A stretch of 64,000 nucleotides of DNA from Hydrogenophilus thiooxidans. GTDB lineage: Bacteria; Pseudomonadota; Gammaproteobacteria; Burkholderiales; Rhodocyclaceae. The notes beneath the pieces are model-generated. The model saw only the letters and a list, made by a program, of their open reading frames with translations, did no database searches and was not told the origin of the DNA. This document shows positions 36,827 through 45,544 of the stretch, piece after piece. The stretch's first letter is position 1; the number at the start of each line of letters is the position of its first letter. Both the position numbers and the translations under genes were made by a program. Location: contig NZ_JAHLSY010000004.1 of assembly GCF_019049855.1 (NCBI RefSeq), forward strand, positions 62,001 to 126,000, read 5' to 3'.

Positions 36827-37855
36827 ATGATTCGTGTCGGTATCGTTGGAGGAACCGGTTACACGGGTGTCGAATTGTTGCGGCTACTGGTCGGCCATCC
36901 AGACGTCACGTTGCATGCGATCACTTCGCGGGGCGAAGCGGGTACCCCTGTGGCGCAGCTCTTTCCGTCGCTGCGCGGGCGGGTCGATCTGGCGTTTTCC
37001 CATCCGGACGAAGCACCGCTCGATGCCTGTGACGTCGTGTTTTTTGCGACGCCAAACGGAATCGCGATGCACGAGGCGCCAAAGCTCCTCGCCAAAGGGG
37101 TTCGGGTGATCGACCTTGCAGCGGACTTTCGTCTGCGGGATGTTGCGGTTTGGGAGCGCTGGTACGGGATGCGACACGCTTCGCCCGAATGGGTGGCCAA
37201 AGCAGTCTACGGCCTACCTGAGCTCTTCCGTGACGAAATTCGTACCGCGCAGCTCGTGGCCAATCCGGGCTGTTACCCCACGGCGGTGCAGCTTGGTCTT
37301 GCGCCGCTCGTCAAAGCGCAGGTGGTAAGCTGCGAAGGGTTGATCGCCGATTGCAAATCGGGTGTCTCGGGCGCTGGGCGCAAAGCGGAGGTGCATACCC
37401 TTTTTGCAGAAGCCAGTGACAATTTCAAGGCATACGGTGTTGCCGGGCATCGCCACCAACCCGAAATCGTGCAGGGTTTGACCCGTTTGGCCGGTAGAGC
37501 GGTCGAATTCACGTTCGTGCCCCATCTCACTCCGATGATTCGCGGTATTCACGCCACACTCTACGCGGAACTCACCACGGAAGTCGACCTCCAACCCCTC
37601 TACGAAGCCTTCTATCGCGAAGAGCCGTTCGTCGACGTCTTGCCTAGCGGGGCGCATCCCGAGACCCGTTCCGTGCGCGCGTCGAACCTCTGCCGCATTG
37701 CGGTCCATCGCCCCGGAAACGGTCGCCGTGTGGTGGTCCTGTCGGTGATCGACAATCTGGTGAAAGGGGCGGCTGGGCAAGCGGTGCAGAACATGAATCT
37801 GATGTTTGGCCTGCCCGAGACGACGGGGCTCATGCAGGTGCCCGTTAGCCCATGA
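36827..37855 (+). CDS. argC: N-acetyl-gamma-glutamyl-phosphate reductase
   Basis: A 342-residue NADPH enzyme for the third step of arginine synthesis. The NADP motif [18 protein letters not shown] is at the N-terminus; the catalytic Cys is in [15 protein letters not shown] near residue 147; [12 protein letters not shown] and [12 protein letters not shown] are family signatures. ATG at 36827 follows AAGGAG; earlier in-frame codons run through the rpsI terminator. Probably its own transcript. Confidence 0.96.
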   Translation: MIRVGIVGGTGYTGVELLRLLVGHPDVTLHAITSRGEAGTPVAQLFPSLRGRVDLAFSHPDEAPLDACDVVFFATPNGIAMHEAPKLLAKGVRVIDLAADFRLRDVAVWERWYGMRHASPEWVAKAVYGLPELFRDEIRTAQLVANPGCYPTAVQLGLAPLVKAQVVSCEGLIADCKSGVSGAGRKAEVHTLFAEASDNFKAYGVAGHRHQPEIVQGLTRLAGRAVEFTFVPHLTPMIRGIHATLYAELTTEVDLQPLYEAFYREEPFVDVLPSGAHPETRSVRASNLCRIAVHRPGNGRRVVVLSVIDNLVKGAAGQAVQNMNLMFGLPETTGLMQVPVSP

Positions 37856-37921
37856 TGGGGGTTGCAATTTTCCGAGTAAAACGCTAAGTTATTGCTATTG
37901 GTACGAACAAGGAGTGACCCA

Positions 37922-38269
37922 ATGAGCGAAGCAATCGTCGACGATGTCCTGGTATTTACCGATGCCGCTGCTGCGAAAGTGCGCGAACTGATCGAAGAGG
38001 AAGGTAACCCCAATCTGAAATTGCGCGTGTTCATCACGGGTGGCGGATGTTCCGGTTTTCAGTATGGATTCACCTTCGACGAGGAGGTTGCGGACGACGA
38101 TACGGTGATCGAAAAAGGCGGTGTGACGTTGTTGATCGACTCAATGAGTTACCAATATCTGGTGGGTGCCGAAATCGACTACGTCGAAGACCTCAACGGT
38201 GCGCAATTCGTGATTCGTAACCCCAACGCGGTGACGACGTGCGGCTGTGGCTCGTCGTTTTCTGTCTGA
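37922..38269 (+). CDS. erpA: Iron-sulfur cluster insertion protein ErpA
   Basis: A 115-residue A-type carrier that delivers 4Fe-4S or 2Fe-2S clusters to apo-enzymes. The three cluster cysteines are in [12 protein letters not shown] and [29 protein letters not shown] is typical of ErpA. ATG at 37922 follows AAGGAG. It starts 66 bases after argC, has its own terminator, and is a usual neighbour of argC in betaproteobacteria. Confidence 0.95.
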   Translation: MSEAIVDDVLVFTDAAAAKVRELIEEEGNPNLKLRVFITGGGCSGFQYGFTFDEEVADDDTVIEKGGVTLLIDSMSYQYLVGAEIDYVEDLNGAQFVIRNPNAVTTCGCGSSFSV

Positions 38270-38291
38270 ATCGCGAGACCGCCGAACAGTG

Positions 38292-38317
38292 AACCGCCCC
38301 ACAGGGGCGGTTTTTTT
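38292..38317 (+). terminator. Rho-independent terminator after erpA
   Basis: AACCGCCCC (38292-38300), loop ACA, GGGGCGGTT (38304-38312), with a T run from 38311 to 38317. Confidence 0.92.
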
Positions 38318-38332
38318 GTGGTACGATGTGAC

Positions 38333-38349
38333 GTTGACGTTAACGTAAC
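38333..38349. promoter_or_regulatory. ACGTTAACGT palindrome before the SDR gene
   Basis: A perfect 10-bp palindrome ACGTTAACGT (38337-38346) within GTTGACGTTAACGTAAC, directly before the ribosome site of the dehydrogenase gene. It resembles operators of MerR-family LiuR-type regulators of branched-chain acyl-CoA catabolism, as I recall the motif; no such regulator is seen here. Confidence 0.45.
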
Positions 38350-38362
38350 AAAGGAGGAGCCG

Positions 38363-39130
38363 ATGTTGATTTCGGATCGCGTTTTCGTGATCACCGGTGC
38401 CGCGTCGGGTTTGGGCGCAGCAACGGCACAAGCAGCGGTGGCGCACGGTGCCAAAGTGGTGTTGCTCGATCGCGATGCGGAAAAGGGTTCGGCGGTCGCA
38501 GAGCAACTGGGTGCCGCTGCGCGGTTTTGCTCGTGTGACGTTACCGACGAAGCTTCGGTGCGGGAGGCGCTCGAGGCGGGGGTGACGGTGTTTGGACGCA
38601 TCGATGTCTTGGTGAACTGCGCCGGGGTGGCGCCGGCGGAAAAATTGGTGGGTCGCGAAGGGCCGCACGCCCTCGCTTCGTTCGAACGTACGATCGCGAT
38701 CAACCTCACCGGCACCTTCAACACGATGCGGCTTGCGGCGGCGCGGATGATCGGCAACGCGCCCAACGAGCACGGCGAACGTGGGGTAATCATCAATACC
38801 GCGTCGATCGCAGCGTTCGAAGGGCAGATCGGTCAAATTGCGTATGCCGCGTCGAAAGGGGGGATCGTCGCGATGGCGCTCCCTGCAGCACGGGAGTTGG
38901 CGCGCTACGGGGTGCGGGTGATGACCATTGCGCCCGGGATCATGGAGACCCCAATGCTCCTGGGGATGCCGCAAGAGGTGCAACAGTCGCTGCACGCGAT
39001 GGTTCCTTTCCCGCAGCGCATGGGCAAACCGGCCGAATATGCCGCACTGGTGCTGCACATCGTGAGCAACCCGTATCTCAACGGTGCGACCATTCGCCTC
39101 GACGGCGCAATCCGGATGGGCGCGAAGTAA
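38363..39130 (+). CDS. Short-chain dehydrogenase, 3-hydroxyacyl-CoA dehydrogenase type 2-like
   Basis: A 255-residue classical SDR. NAD motif VFVITGAASGLGAA, VLVNCAGVAP, catalytic Ser in IINTASIAAFEG and YxxxK as YAASKGG. The sequence IGQIAYAASKGGIVAMALPAA and APGIMETPML resemble bacterial and mitochondrial HSD17B10-type 3-hydroxyacyl-CoA dehydrogenases, which act in fatty-acid or isoleucine breakdown. ATG at 38363 follows AAGGAGGAG. A possible LiuR-like operator precedes it. Substrate is inferred from similarity only. Confidence 0.83.
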   Translation: MLISDRVFVITGAASGLGAATAQAAVAHGAKVVLLDRDAEKGSAVAEQLGAAARFCSCDVTDEASVREALEAGVTVFGRIDVLVNCAGVAPAEKLVGREGPHALASFERTIAINLTGTFNTMRLAAARMIGNAPNEHGERGVIINTASIAAFEGQIGQIAYAASKGGIVAMALPAARELARYGVRVMTIAPGIMETPMLLGMPQEVQQSLHAMVPFPQRMGKPAEYAALVLHIVSNPYLNGATIRLDGAIRMGAK

Positions 39131-39256
39131 GGCTAAGTCAGGGCGCGTCGATCCTACCGGCAGCGGGGCACCCGTTGCGGGGTGCCCGCAGCACGAGCCG
39201 ATCGTCGGGTACAATCGCTACTTCCGCCCGCGGGTGTGGCCCAATCCCGTCCGTTC

Positions 39257-41752
39257 ATGAACGAAACTGCTGAAACCGAAGAGACCTGTTACCACTGTGG
39301 TTTGCCGATTCCCCCGGAAAGTCACTATTGGGTGACGATCGACGGCACCCCCCGGCGGATGTGCTGCGCCGGGTGTGAAGCCGTTGCCAACGCGATTGTT
39401 TCAGCGGGCTTGACCAATTACTACCGCCATCGCGACGCGATGCCGGAACCGGTGCGCGAAGCCTTGCCCGATCTCCTGAAAACTCTGGAGACGTTCGACG
39501 CGCCGGAGTTGGTCGAACAGCTCTCGCGTCCCGCGTCCCCGCATGAGCGCGAAGTTTCGCTGATTCTCGAAGGGATTACCTGCGCCGCGTGTGTTTGGCT
39601 CAACGAACAGCATCTGCGGCGGCAAAAAGGGGTGACCCACGTCGAGATCAACTACGCCACCCGGCGTGCGCTCGTGCGCTGGAACCCAGATGAGACGTCG
39701 CTTTCGCGGATTCTGCAGGCGGTCGCTGAGATCGGCTACCGCGCCTATCCGTTCGACCCCGAAACGAGCGAAGCGGTAGCCCAGCGCGAGCGGCGTGCGA
39801 TGCTCTGGCGGGTTTTCGTTGCGGGCTTTGCGTCGATGCAGGTGATGATGTATCTGGTGCCGACCTACCTCGCCGGTGACGGTGAGATGGACCCCAGCTA
39901 CCGTCAGCTCTTCTACTGGGCCTCGTTTCTCTTGACCCTTCCCGTGATGTTTTATTCGTGTGGCCCCTTTTATCGCAACGCATGGCGCGATCTCAAGCAG
40001 CGTCGCATCGGAATGGATGTTCCGGTCGCGCTTGGGCTGCTGATCGCGTTCGGCGCCAGTGTTTTCGGGATGCTGACCGGCTACTCCGACGTCTATTTCG
40101 ATTCGGTGAGCATGTTCGCCTTTTTCTTGCTGACGGGTCGCTATTTCGAAATGGCGGCGCGCCAGCGCGCGGTCCGTGGTCTTGATGAGCTGGCGCGTGC
40201 ATTGCCTGCGGTGGCCGAGCGGTGGAATGGTGAAACGCAAACGTTCGAGGTTGTCCCTGCGGTCCGCCTCACCACGGGAGATCGCATCCGCGTCAAACCG
40301 GGTGAGGTCTTCCCCGCAGATGGCGTGGTGGTCGAAGGAGAGAGTGACGCCGTCGAGGCGATTCTCACCGGCGAGAGCCGACCGGTACCCAAACGGGTCG
40401 GAGACGAAGTGATCGGCGGCAGCATGAACGGCAGCGGCGTGGTCGTCGTCGAGGTGACCCACGTCGGCGAAGCATCCCGTCTGGCGAGTATTCGTCGGTT
40501 GGTCGAACGGGCGCAAAGCGAACGCCCCCGCATCGCGTCCGAAGCCGATAGGCTTGCGGGGCGCTTCGTTGGCACCGTTTTGGCGTTGGCGCTCGCTACC
40601 GCGCTCTTTTGGGCGTGGTGGGCACCAGAAAGGATCGTACCCTCGGTGGTTGCCGTATTGATCGTCGCGTGTCCTTGTGCGCTGGCGTTGGCAACACCGG
40701 CCGCAGTCACCGCCGCAACCGATGCGCTGTTGCGACGTGGTGTTTTGGTCACGCGGGGTCATGTTTTGGAAACCGCAGCACGTATCACCGATTGCATTTT
40801 CGACAAAACGGGGACACTCACCGAAGGGGAACCGATGCTCCGATCGGTGCGGTTGTTGGATCCTGCCCGCTGCGACGAAGCGCAGGCACTTGCGCTGGCG
40901 GTCGCCCTTGAAGCGGGGAGCAACCACCCGATCGCGCGCGCGTTTCGGCAAAGAGTGCCAGCTGGCGTCGAAACGGAGCCACCGCACACGGTGGTCGCGT
41001 TGCGGCACGAAACCGGTGGCGGGCTCTTCGCATCGATCGAAGGACGGCGGGTCGCCTTGGGGCGCCCAGCGTGGGTCGAAGCGACGCTGGGTCTGGTGCC
41101 GTTGCCGCCGCACGCTCAGGAAGGGGCAAGTGACCAGACTTCAGAGACCGTGGTCGCGCTTGCCGATGAAACCGGCTGGCTCGCGCTCTTCTTCCTCGAG
41201 GACGGGTTGCGACTGGAGGCGCCTCAGGTGATCTCCCGGTTGGTGCAAGCAGGGGTCACGCCCCATCTCTATTCGGGGGACCGCGCGCCAGCGGTGGCGG
41301 CGGTTGCGCAGGCGGTCGGGATTGCCGACGCCGAAGGGGAGCTCCTGCCTGAGGCCAAGCACGAGCGGCTCTTGGCTCTACGAGCGCAGGGAGCGGTCGT
41401 GGGGATGGTCGGAGACGGTGTCAATGATGCCCCCGTGCTTGCAGCGGCCGATGTCGGTATCGCGATGGGAAGCGGCGCCGATCTGACCCGCCATCATGCC
41501 GACGTGATCCTGGTACGGGATTCGCTTTGGGGTGTGTGGCTGCTTTATCGGCAGGCGAAACGAACGCTCGCGATCATTCGGCAAAATCTGCACTGGTCGT
41601 TTGGGTACAATCTCGTGGCGATACCGCTGGCAATGGCAGGCTGGGTGACGCCGTGGCTTGCGGGAATCGGCATGGCGGCCAGTTCGTTGCTCGTCGTGCT
41701 CAATGCACTGCGCCTACAGCGGCTTCCGGTCGATCCGGAACAAGGGGTGTGA
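39257..41752 (+). CDS. ccoI: Copper-transporting P-type ATPase for cbb3 oxidase assembly (CcoI/FixI)
   Basis: An 831-residue P1B ATPase that supplies copper for cytochrome cbb3. It has an N-terminal cysteine-rich module (CYHCGLPIPP, MCCAGCEAVANAI), a heavy-metal domain (EGITCAACVWLNEQHL), eight predicted membrane helices with the CPC metal site (IVACPCALALATP), the TGES phosphatase loop (ILTGESRPVP), the phosphorylation site FDKTGTLTEGE, and GDGVNDAPVLAAADVG. The ATG at 39257 lacks a strong ribosome site. ccoS starts one base after its stop and ccoN lies 500 bases on, so the role in cbb3 assembly is well supported. Confidence 0.92.
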   Translation: MNETAETEETCYHCGLPIPPESHYWVTIDGTPRRMCCAGCEAVANAIVSAGLTNYYRHRDAMPEPVREALPDLLKTLETFDAPELVEQLSRPASPHEREVSLILEGITCAACVWLNEQHLRRQKGVTHVEINYATRRALVRWNPDETSLSRILQAVAEIGYRAYPFDPETSEAVAQRERRAMLWRVFVAGFASMQVMMYLVPTYLAGDGEMDPSYRQLFYWASFLLTLPVMFYSCGPFYRNAWRDLKQRRIGMDVPVALGLLIAFGASVFGMLTGYSDVYFDSVSMFAFFLLTGRYFEMAARQRAVRGLDELARALPAVAERWNGETQTFEVVPAVRLTTGDRIRVKPGEVFPADGVVVEGESDAVEAILTGESRPVPKRVGDEVIGGSMNGSGVVVVEVTHVGEASRLASIRRLVERAQSERPRIASEADRLAGRFVGTVLALALATALFWAWWAPERIVPSVVAVLIVACPCALALATPAAVTAATDALLRRGVLVTRGHVLETAARITDCIFDKTGTLTEGEPMLRSVRLLDPARCDEAQALALAVALEAGSNHPIARAFRQRVPAGVETEPPHTVVALRHETGGGLFASIEGRRVALGRPAWVEATLGLVPLPPHAQEGASDQTSETVVALADETGWLALFFLEDGLRLEAPQVISRLVQAGVTPHLYSGDRAPAVAAVAQAVGIADAEGELLPEAKHERLLALRAQGAVVGMVGDGVNDAPVLAAADVGIAMGSGADLTRHHADVILVRDSLWGVWLLYRQAKRTLAIIRQNLHWSFGYNLVAIPLAMAGWVTPWLAGIGMAASSLLVVLNALRLQRLPVDPEQGV

Positions 41753-41753
41753 G

Positions 41754-41951
41754 GTGGAACTCGAAATCTTGTACCTGTTGATCCCGCTTTCGCTGGTTTT
41801 GGTGGTGGTGATCGGGGTGGTCTTCTGGTGGGCGGTAAAACGCGGCCAGTTCGACGACCTCGAGGGGCCGGCCTACCAAATCCTTTTCGACGAGGAACCC
41901 ACCAAACCGGAAAGCCGTCCAGACGCAGCGGCGCGCGAGACGAAAAAATGA
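41754..41951 (+). CDS. ccoS: Cbb3 oxidase assembly protein CcoS
   Basis: A 65-residue single-helix membrane protein. The helix (LYLLIPLSLVLVVVIGVVF) is followed by the family motif WWAVKRGQFDDLEGPAYQIL and a charged tail. CcoS is needed for cofactor insertion into cbb3 oxidase. The start is GTG at 41754, one base after the ccoI stop, with AAGGGG upstream. An FNR-type box begins 7 bases after its stop codon. Confidence 0.93.
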   Translation: MELEILYLLIPLSLVLVVVIGVVFWWAVKRGQFDDLEGPAYQILFDEEPTKPESRPDAAARETKK

Positions 41952-41958
41952 ACCTCTG

Positions 41959-41972
41959 TTGACCTGCGTCAA
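41959..41972 (+). promoter_or_regulatory. FNR box 1, before the candidate sRNA
   Basis: TTGACCTGCGTCAA; the FNR consensus is TTGAT-N4-ATCAA. A perfect TATAAT at 41995-42000 puts the box centre 41.5 bases before the expected start at 42007, the classic position for FNR-activated class II promoters. Confidence 0.82.
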
Positions 41973-42006
41973 AGAACCGCAAAGGCGTTACGGATATAAT
42001 GTTTCT

Positions 42007-42089
42007 GCGGTTCGCGCAACGTGGCGGCCGTTGGGTTTCTTGTCTCTCTGTTGGGGTTGGGGGTGCGAACGATTCGCACCCTTTTTTTT
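42007..42089 (+). ncRNA. Candidate FNR-activated small RNA
   Basis: A predicted transcript of about 83 bases between ccoS and ccoN. It starts after the FNR-box promoter (TATAAT at 41995-42000). It has a small 5' hairpin (CAACG 42017-42021 with CGTTG 42029-42033), a pyrimidine-rich single-stranded segment (TTTCTTGTCTCTCTG, 42036-42050), and ends in a perfect terminator (42061-42089). No ORF of note. Analogous FNR-activated sRNAs are known (FnrS in E. coli, AniS in Neisseria), but no sequence kinship is claimed. It could instead be a transcription attenuator. The remaining bases to ccoN hold a second FNR promoter. Confidence 0.65.
42061..42089 (+). terminator. Rho-independent terminator between ccoIS and ccoN
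   Basis: GGGTGCGAA (42061-42069), loop CGA, TTCGCACCC (42073-42081), then T x8 (42082-42089). It would end the candidate sRNA and any readthrough from ccoIS. Confidence 0.93.
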
Positions 42090-42153
42090 ATCTGGAGTTT
42101 CAAATTCCCTGAAGGCAACACCCGAATCGCTTTGTTACAATCAGAACGCTTTG

Positions 42154-42167
42154 TTGATTTAGGTCAA
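42154..42167 (+). promoter_or_regulatory. FNR box 2, promoter of ccoNOQP
   Basis: TTGATTTAGGTCAA, close to the TTGAT-N4-ATCAA consensus. A -10-like TATCCT lies at 42189-42194, placing the box about 40-41 bases before the predicted start near 42201. ccoN begins 50 bases further on. Confidence 0.82.
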
Positions 42168-42250
42168 AACTTCTTTTTGCAATCGGTGTATCCTAATGGG
42201 TGGCGGCATTGACGCCGGTGTTTTGGGTATCTCTGGATAGGAGAGGTCTT

Positions 42251-43684
42251 ATGGAAGCGCAAACGACTTATAACTACAAAGTCGTGCGCCAGTTCGCCAT
42301 CATGGCGGTGATCTGGGGCATCGTGGGGATGGCTGTGGGGGTGCTTATCGCCTCCCAGCTCGTTTGGCCGCAGCTCAACTTTACCGAGCTCGGTGAGTGG
42401 TTCCACTTCGGTCGCTTGCGGCCGTTGCACACCAACGCCGTGATCTTCGCTTTCGGCGGGTGTGCGCTTTTTGCTACGTCGTACTACGTGGTGCAGCGTA
42501 CCTGCCATACGTCGCTTTTCGCGCCCGCGTTGGCCACCTTTACCTTCTGGGGCTGGCAAGTGGTCATTCTGCTTGCGGCGATCACTTTGCCGCTCGGGAT
42601 CACCACAGGTAAGGAGTACGCCGAACTCGAATGGCCAATCGACATTCTAATCACGTTGATTTGGGTCGCGTACGCGATCGTCTTCTTTGGAACCATTGCG
42701 AAGCGCAAGACCAGCCACATCTATGTCGCGAACTGGTTCTACGGCTCGTTCATCATCGCGGTGGCGCTTCTTCACATCGTCAATAGCGGCGAAATGCCGG
42801 TGACGCTGTGGAAGTCCTATTCGCTCTACGCCGGAGCGGCAGACGCGATGGTGCAATGGTGGTATGGCCACAACGCGGTCGGCTTCTACCTCACCGCGGC
42901 GTTCCTTGGGATGATGTACTACTTCGTTCCGAAACAGGCTGGACGCCCGGTCTATTCGTACCGTCTTTCGGTCGTCCACTTCTGGGCGCTCATCTTTACC
43001 TATATGTGGGCAGGGCCGCACCACCTCCACTACACGGCGCTACCGGACTGGACGCAGTCGCTTGGGATGATCTTCTCGCTGATTCTCCTTGCGCCCTCCT
43101 GGGGTGGGATGATCAACGGGATCATGACCCTTTCGGGTGTCTGGTACAAATTGCGTGACGACCCGATCCTCAAGTTCTTGATCGTCTCGCTCTCCTTCTA
43201 CGGGATGAGCACGTTCGAAGGTCCGATGATGTCGGTGAAGACGGTGAATGCGCTCTCGCACTACACCGACTGGACCGTCGGTCACGTCCACTCCGGCGCG
43301 CTCGGTTGGGTGGGGATGGTCTCGATCGGTTCGCTCTACTACCTGATCCCACGGCTCTACGGCAAAACCGAAATGTGGTCGAAAGAGCTTGTGACGCTCC
43401 ACTTCTGGATCGCAACCATCGGGATCGTGCTCTACATCGCGTCGATGTGGATCTCCGGGGTGATGCAGGGGTTGATGTGGCGCGCCACGAACGCCGACGG
43501 GACGCTCACCTATGCGTTCATCGAGTCGGTGAAGGCTTCGTACCCCTTCTGGGCGATCCGCGCGCTCGGGGGTCTGCTCTACGTCTCTGGCATGGTGATC
43601 ATGCTCTACAACGTGGTGAAGACGATTGCGGGCGCTCAGCCGGTGGAAGAACGCATCCTGCCAGCTCCTGCAGCAGCGCACTGA
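42251..43684 (+). CDS. ccoN: Cytochrome cbb3 oxidase subunit I (CcoN)
   Basis: A 477-residue heme-copper oxidase subunit with about twelve helices; it holds heme b, heme b3 and CuB and reduces oxygen. Ligand histidines are seen in [41 protein letters not shown] and [14 protein letters not shown]. The [10 protein letters not shown] motif is typical of the C family (cbb3), with the cross-linked Tyr on a different helix than in aa3 oxidases. ATG follows GGAGAGG. First gene of ccoNOQP behind an FNR box. Confidence 0.96.
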   Translation: MEAQTTYNYKVVRQFAIMAVIWGIVGMAVGVLIASQLVWPQLNFTELGEWFHFGRLRPLHTNAVIFAFGGCALFATSYYVVQRTCHTSLFAPALATFTFWGWQVVILLAAITLPLGITTGKEYAELEWPIDILITLIWVAYAIVFFGTIAKRKTSHIYVANWFYGSFIIAVALLHIVNSGEMPVTLWKSYSLYAGAADAMVQWWYGHNAVGFYLTAAFLGMMYYFVPKQAGRPVYSYRLSVVHFWALIFTYMWAGPHHLHYTALPDWTQSLGMIFSLILLAPSWGGMINGIMTLSGVWYKLRDDPILKFLIVSLSFYGMSTFEGPMMSVKTVNALSHYTDWTVGHVHSGALGWVGMVSIGSLYYLIPRLYGKTEMWSKELVTLHFWIATIGIVLYIASMWISGVMQGLMWRATNADGTLTYAFIESVKASYPFWAIRALGGLLYVSGMVIMLYNVVKTIAGAQPVEERILPAPAAAH

Positions 43685-43702
43685 TCGGTTGAGGAGAAAA
43701 CC

Positions 43703-44344
43703 ATGGCTCATTCGAAACACGACATCATCGAGCGCAGTTTGCCGCTCCTGATCATCTTTACGTTGATCACGGTGAGTATCGGCGGGTTGGTTGAGATCGT
43801 ACCGCTCTTCTTCCAGCACTCGACCACCAAGCCGATCGACCGCGACGGCAAACCGCTCGACGTCAAACCGTACGACGCGTTGCGGCTCACCGGACGCGAT
43901 ATCTATATCCGTGAAGGGTGCTACAACTGCCATTCGCAGATGGTGCGCCCGTTCCGTGCGGAAACCGAGCGGTATGGCCACTATTCGGTTGCAGGCGAAT
44001 ACATCTACGACCGTCCGTTCCAATGGGGTTCGAAGCGGACGGGGCCAGACCTGCACCGTGTGGGCGGACGCTATTCGGATGAGTGGCACCGCGCGCACCT
44101 CAACAACCCGCGGGACGTCGTGCCTGAGTCGAACATGCCGGCATTCCCGTGGCTGAACCGCCCGATCAAGCAGAGCGACATCGATGCGATCCAAGCAAAA
44201 ATGCGGGCGCTGCAAAAGCTCGGGCACCCTTACACGGAAGAGGAGATTGCCAACGCGCCGAAGATGCTCGAAGGCAAGAGCGAAATGGACGCGGTGATCG
44301 CCTACCTCCAAGGGTTGGGTCGGGCGCTCTCCAATTTCCAGTGA
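43703..44344 (+). CDS. ccoO: Cytochrome cbb3 oxidase subunit II (CcoO)
   Basis: A 213-residue membrane-anchored monoheme cytochrome c. One N-terminal helix ([19 protein letters not shown]), then heme motif [17 protein letters not shown] and the distal ligand Met in [10 protein letters not shown]. It carries electrons from CcoP to CcoN. ATG is preceded by GAGGAG. It lies 18 bases after ccoN. Confidence 0.96.
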   Translation: MAHSKHDIIERSLPLLIIFTLITVSIGGLVEIVPLFFQHSTTKPIDRDGKPLDVKPYDALRLTGRDIYIREGCYNCHSQMVRPFRAETERYGHYSVAGEYIYDRPFQWGSKRTGPDLHRVGGRYSDEWHRAHLNNPRDVVPESNMPAFPWLNRPIKQSDIDAIQAKMRALQKLGHPYTEEEIANAPKMLEGKSEMDAVIAYLQGLGRALSNFQ

Positions 44345-44369
44345 CGGCGATGAGGTAAGGGGCTGAGCG

Positions 44370-44546
44370 ATGGATCTCAACGATTGGCGTGCGTTGGAAA
44401 CGGTGTTGGCGTTCGTCTGTTTCTTGGCGATCGTCGCGTGGGCCTATAGCAGCCGCGCCAAAAAGGGGTTCGACGAAGCGGCTCAGATCCCTTTCCTCGA
44501 CGAACCGGGTGAACGTCATAACGAGAGAGGATCGAATCATGGCTGA
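44370..44546 (+). CDS. ccoQ: Cytochrome cbb3 oxidase small subunit CcoQ
   Basis: A 58-residue gene: MDLNDWRALETVLAFVCF begins it, followed by a single membrane helix and the conserved AYSSRAKKGFDEAAQIPFL tail of CcoQ/FixQ. It stabilises the oxidase complex. The ATG follows AAGGGGCTGAGCG. Its last 8 bases overlap the ccoP start, so the two are translationally coupled. Easy to miss because of its size. Confidence 0.92.
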   Translation: MDLNDWRALETVLAFVCFLAIVAWAYSSRAKKGFDEAAQIPFLDEPGERHNERGSNHG

Positions 44547-45432
44547 TTTCATCAGTCCCTTCTGGGATCTGTACGTAAAGGTGCTGGTTGCGCTGTCGCT
44601 TCTCTTCTGCGTCTTCGTGATCGCAATGAACATGCGCGCCACTGGCAAAGTAGGGGAATTGCAGCCCCATAGCTGGGACGAAAACCTGCAAGAGTGGAAC
44701 AATCCACTGCCGCGCTGGTGGATGTACCTCTTCTGGTTGACGGTGCTCTTTGGGATTGCGTACCTCGTGATCTACCCGGGCTTTGGCAGCTTCAAAGGAA
44801 TCGCGGGGTGGAGTTCCGTTGGCCAGTGGGAAAAAGAGATGAAGGCGGCGGATGAAAAGTATGGCCCGCTCTATGCCAAATACCGCAATATGGATGTCAA
44901 AGCCATTGCGGCCGATCCGGAAGCGATGGGGATGGGCAAGCGCCTCTTTCAAACCTACTGCATGCAGTGCCATGGTGCTGACGCACATGGAGCCAAGGGC
45001 TTTCCCAATCTCACCGACAAAGACTGGTTGGGCGGCGACGGCTCTCCCGATTACATCAAGGCGACCATCACCAATGGCCGTATGGGGGTGATGCCGCCGT
45101 TCCCGCAGTTGGGTGAGGAGGGGGCAAAGAGTGTCGCCCATTATGTCCGCTCCCTCTCGGGGCTTGCCCACGACGCAACCCGTGCGCAACAAGGGGCGAA
45201 ACTCTTTGCCGAGAACTGCGCTGCCTGTCATGGCCCCGACGGTAAAGGGAATCCTCTGGTTGGGGCACCTAACCTGACCGATAATGTCTGGCTCTACAGC
45301 TCGTCCGAAGCGCAGATCATGAGCAACGTGATGAACGGTCTGAACAACCGGATGCCGGCTTTCGGCGAGTTCCTCGGGCAAGACAAAGTCCACCTCTTGA
45401 CGGCGTACGTCTGGAGCCTCAGCAACAAGTGA
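44539..45432 (+). CDS. ccoP: Cytochrome cbb3 oxidase subunit III (CcoP)
   Basis: A 297-residue diheme cytochrome c with two N-terminal helices (VKVLVALSLLFCVFVIAM and WMYLFWLTVLFGIAYLVIY) and two heme motifs, YCMQCHGADAHG near 140 and NCAACHGPDGKG near 225. Met ligands lie in GVMPPFPQL and RMPAFGEFL. It takes electrons from soluble cytochromes. The ATG at 44539 overlaps ccoQ and is preceded by AGAGAGGATC. Longer in-frame reading upstream overlaps ccoQ only and is not used. Confidence 0.95.
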   Translation: MADFISPFWDLYVKVLVALSLLFCVFVIAMNMRATGKVGELQPHSWDENLQEWNNPLPRWWMYLFWLTVLFGIAYLVIYPGFGSFKGIAGWSSVGQWEKEMKAADEKYGPLYAKYRNMDVKAIAADPEAMGMGKRLFQTYCMQCHGADAHGAKGFPNLTDKDWLGGDGSPDYIKATITNGRMGVMPPFPQLGEEGAKSVAHYVRSLSGLAHDATRAQQGAKLFAENCAACHGPDGKGNPLVGAPNLTDNVWLYSSSEAQIMSNVMNGLNNRMPAFGEFLGQDKVHLLTAYVWSLSNK

Positions 45433-45440
45433 TTCTGCGT

Positions 45441-45462
45441 GGCGCTGCCTTCGGGCAGCGCC
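45441..45462 (+). other. GC-rich hairpin between ccoP and ccoG
   Basis: GGCGCTGCC (45441-45449), loop TTCG, GGCAGCGCC (45454-45462). A perfect 9-bp stem with a stable UUCG tetraloop but no T run after it. It may protect the ccoNOQP mRNA 3' end or mark processing rather than terminate. Confidence 0.65.
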
Positions 45463-45544
45463 CGTCGGTGCATTGTTTCCAACCCCGTGGATTTACTGCG
45501 AAAGCGGTCGCAGTCTGAGAAAATAAGTAAAGAAGGAAATGGTG

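Noticed and set aside
39164-39189. GC-rich hairpin before ccoI
   Set aside because: Stem GCGGGGCACCC/GGGGTGCCCGC needs a bulge and has no T run; could be chance in GC-rich DNA or a weak end for the SDR gene, so not listed as a terminator.
40141-40752. Frames opposite ccoI (such as a 203-codon one)
   Set aside because: Shadows of the P-type ATPase; no independent support.
42121-42150. TTTGTTACAATCAGAACG as an additional -35/-10 promoter before ccoN
   Set aside because: A TACAAT-like element is present but without a fitting -35 and inside the region upstream of FNR box 2; the FNR promoter explains ccoN better.
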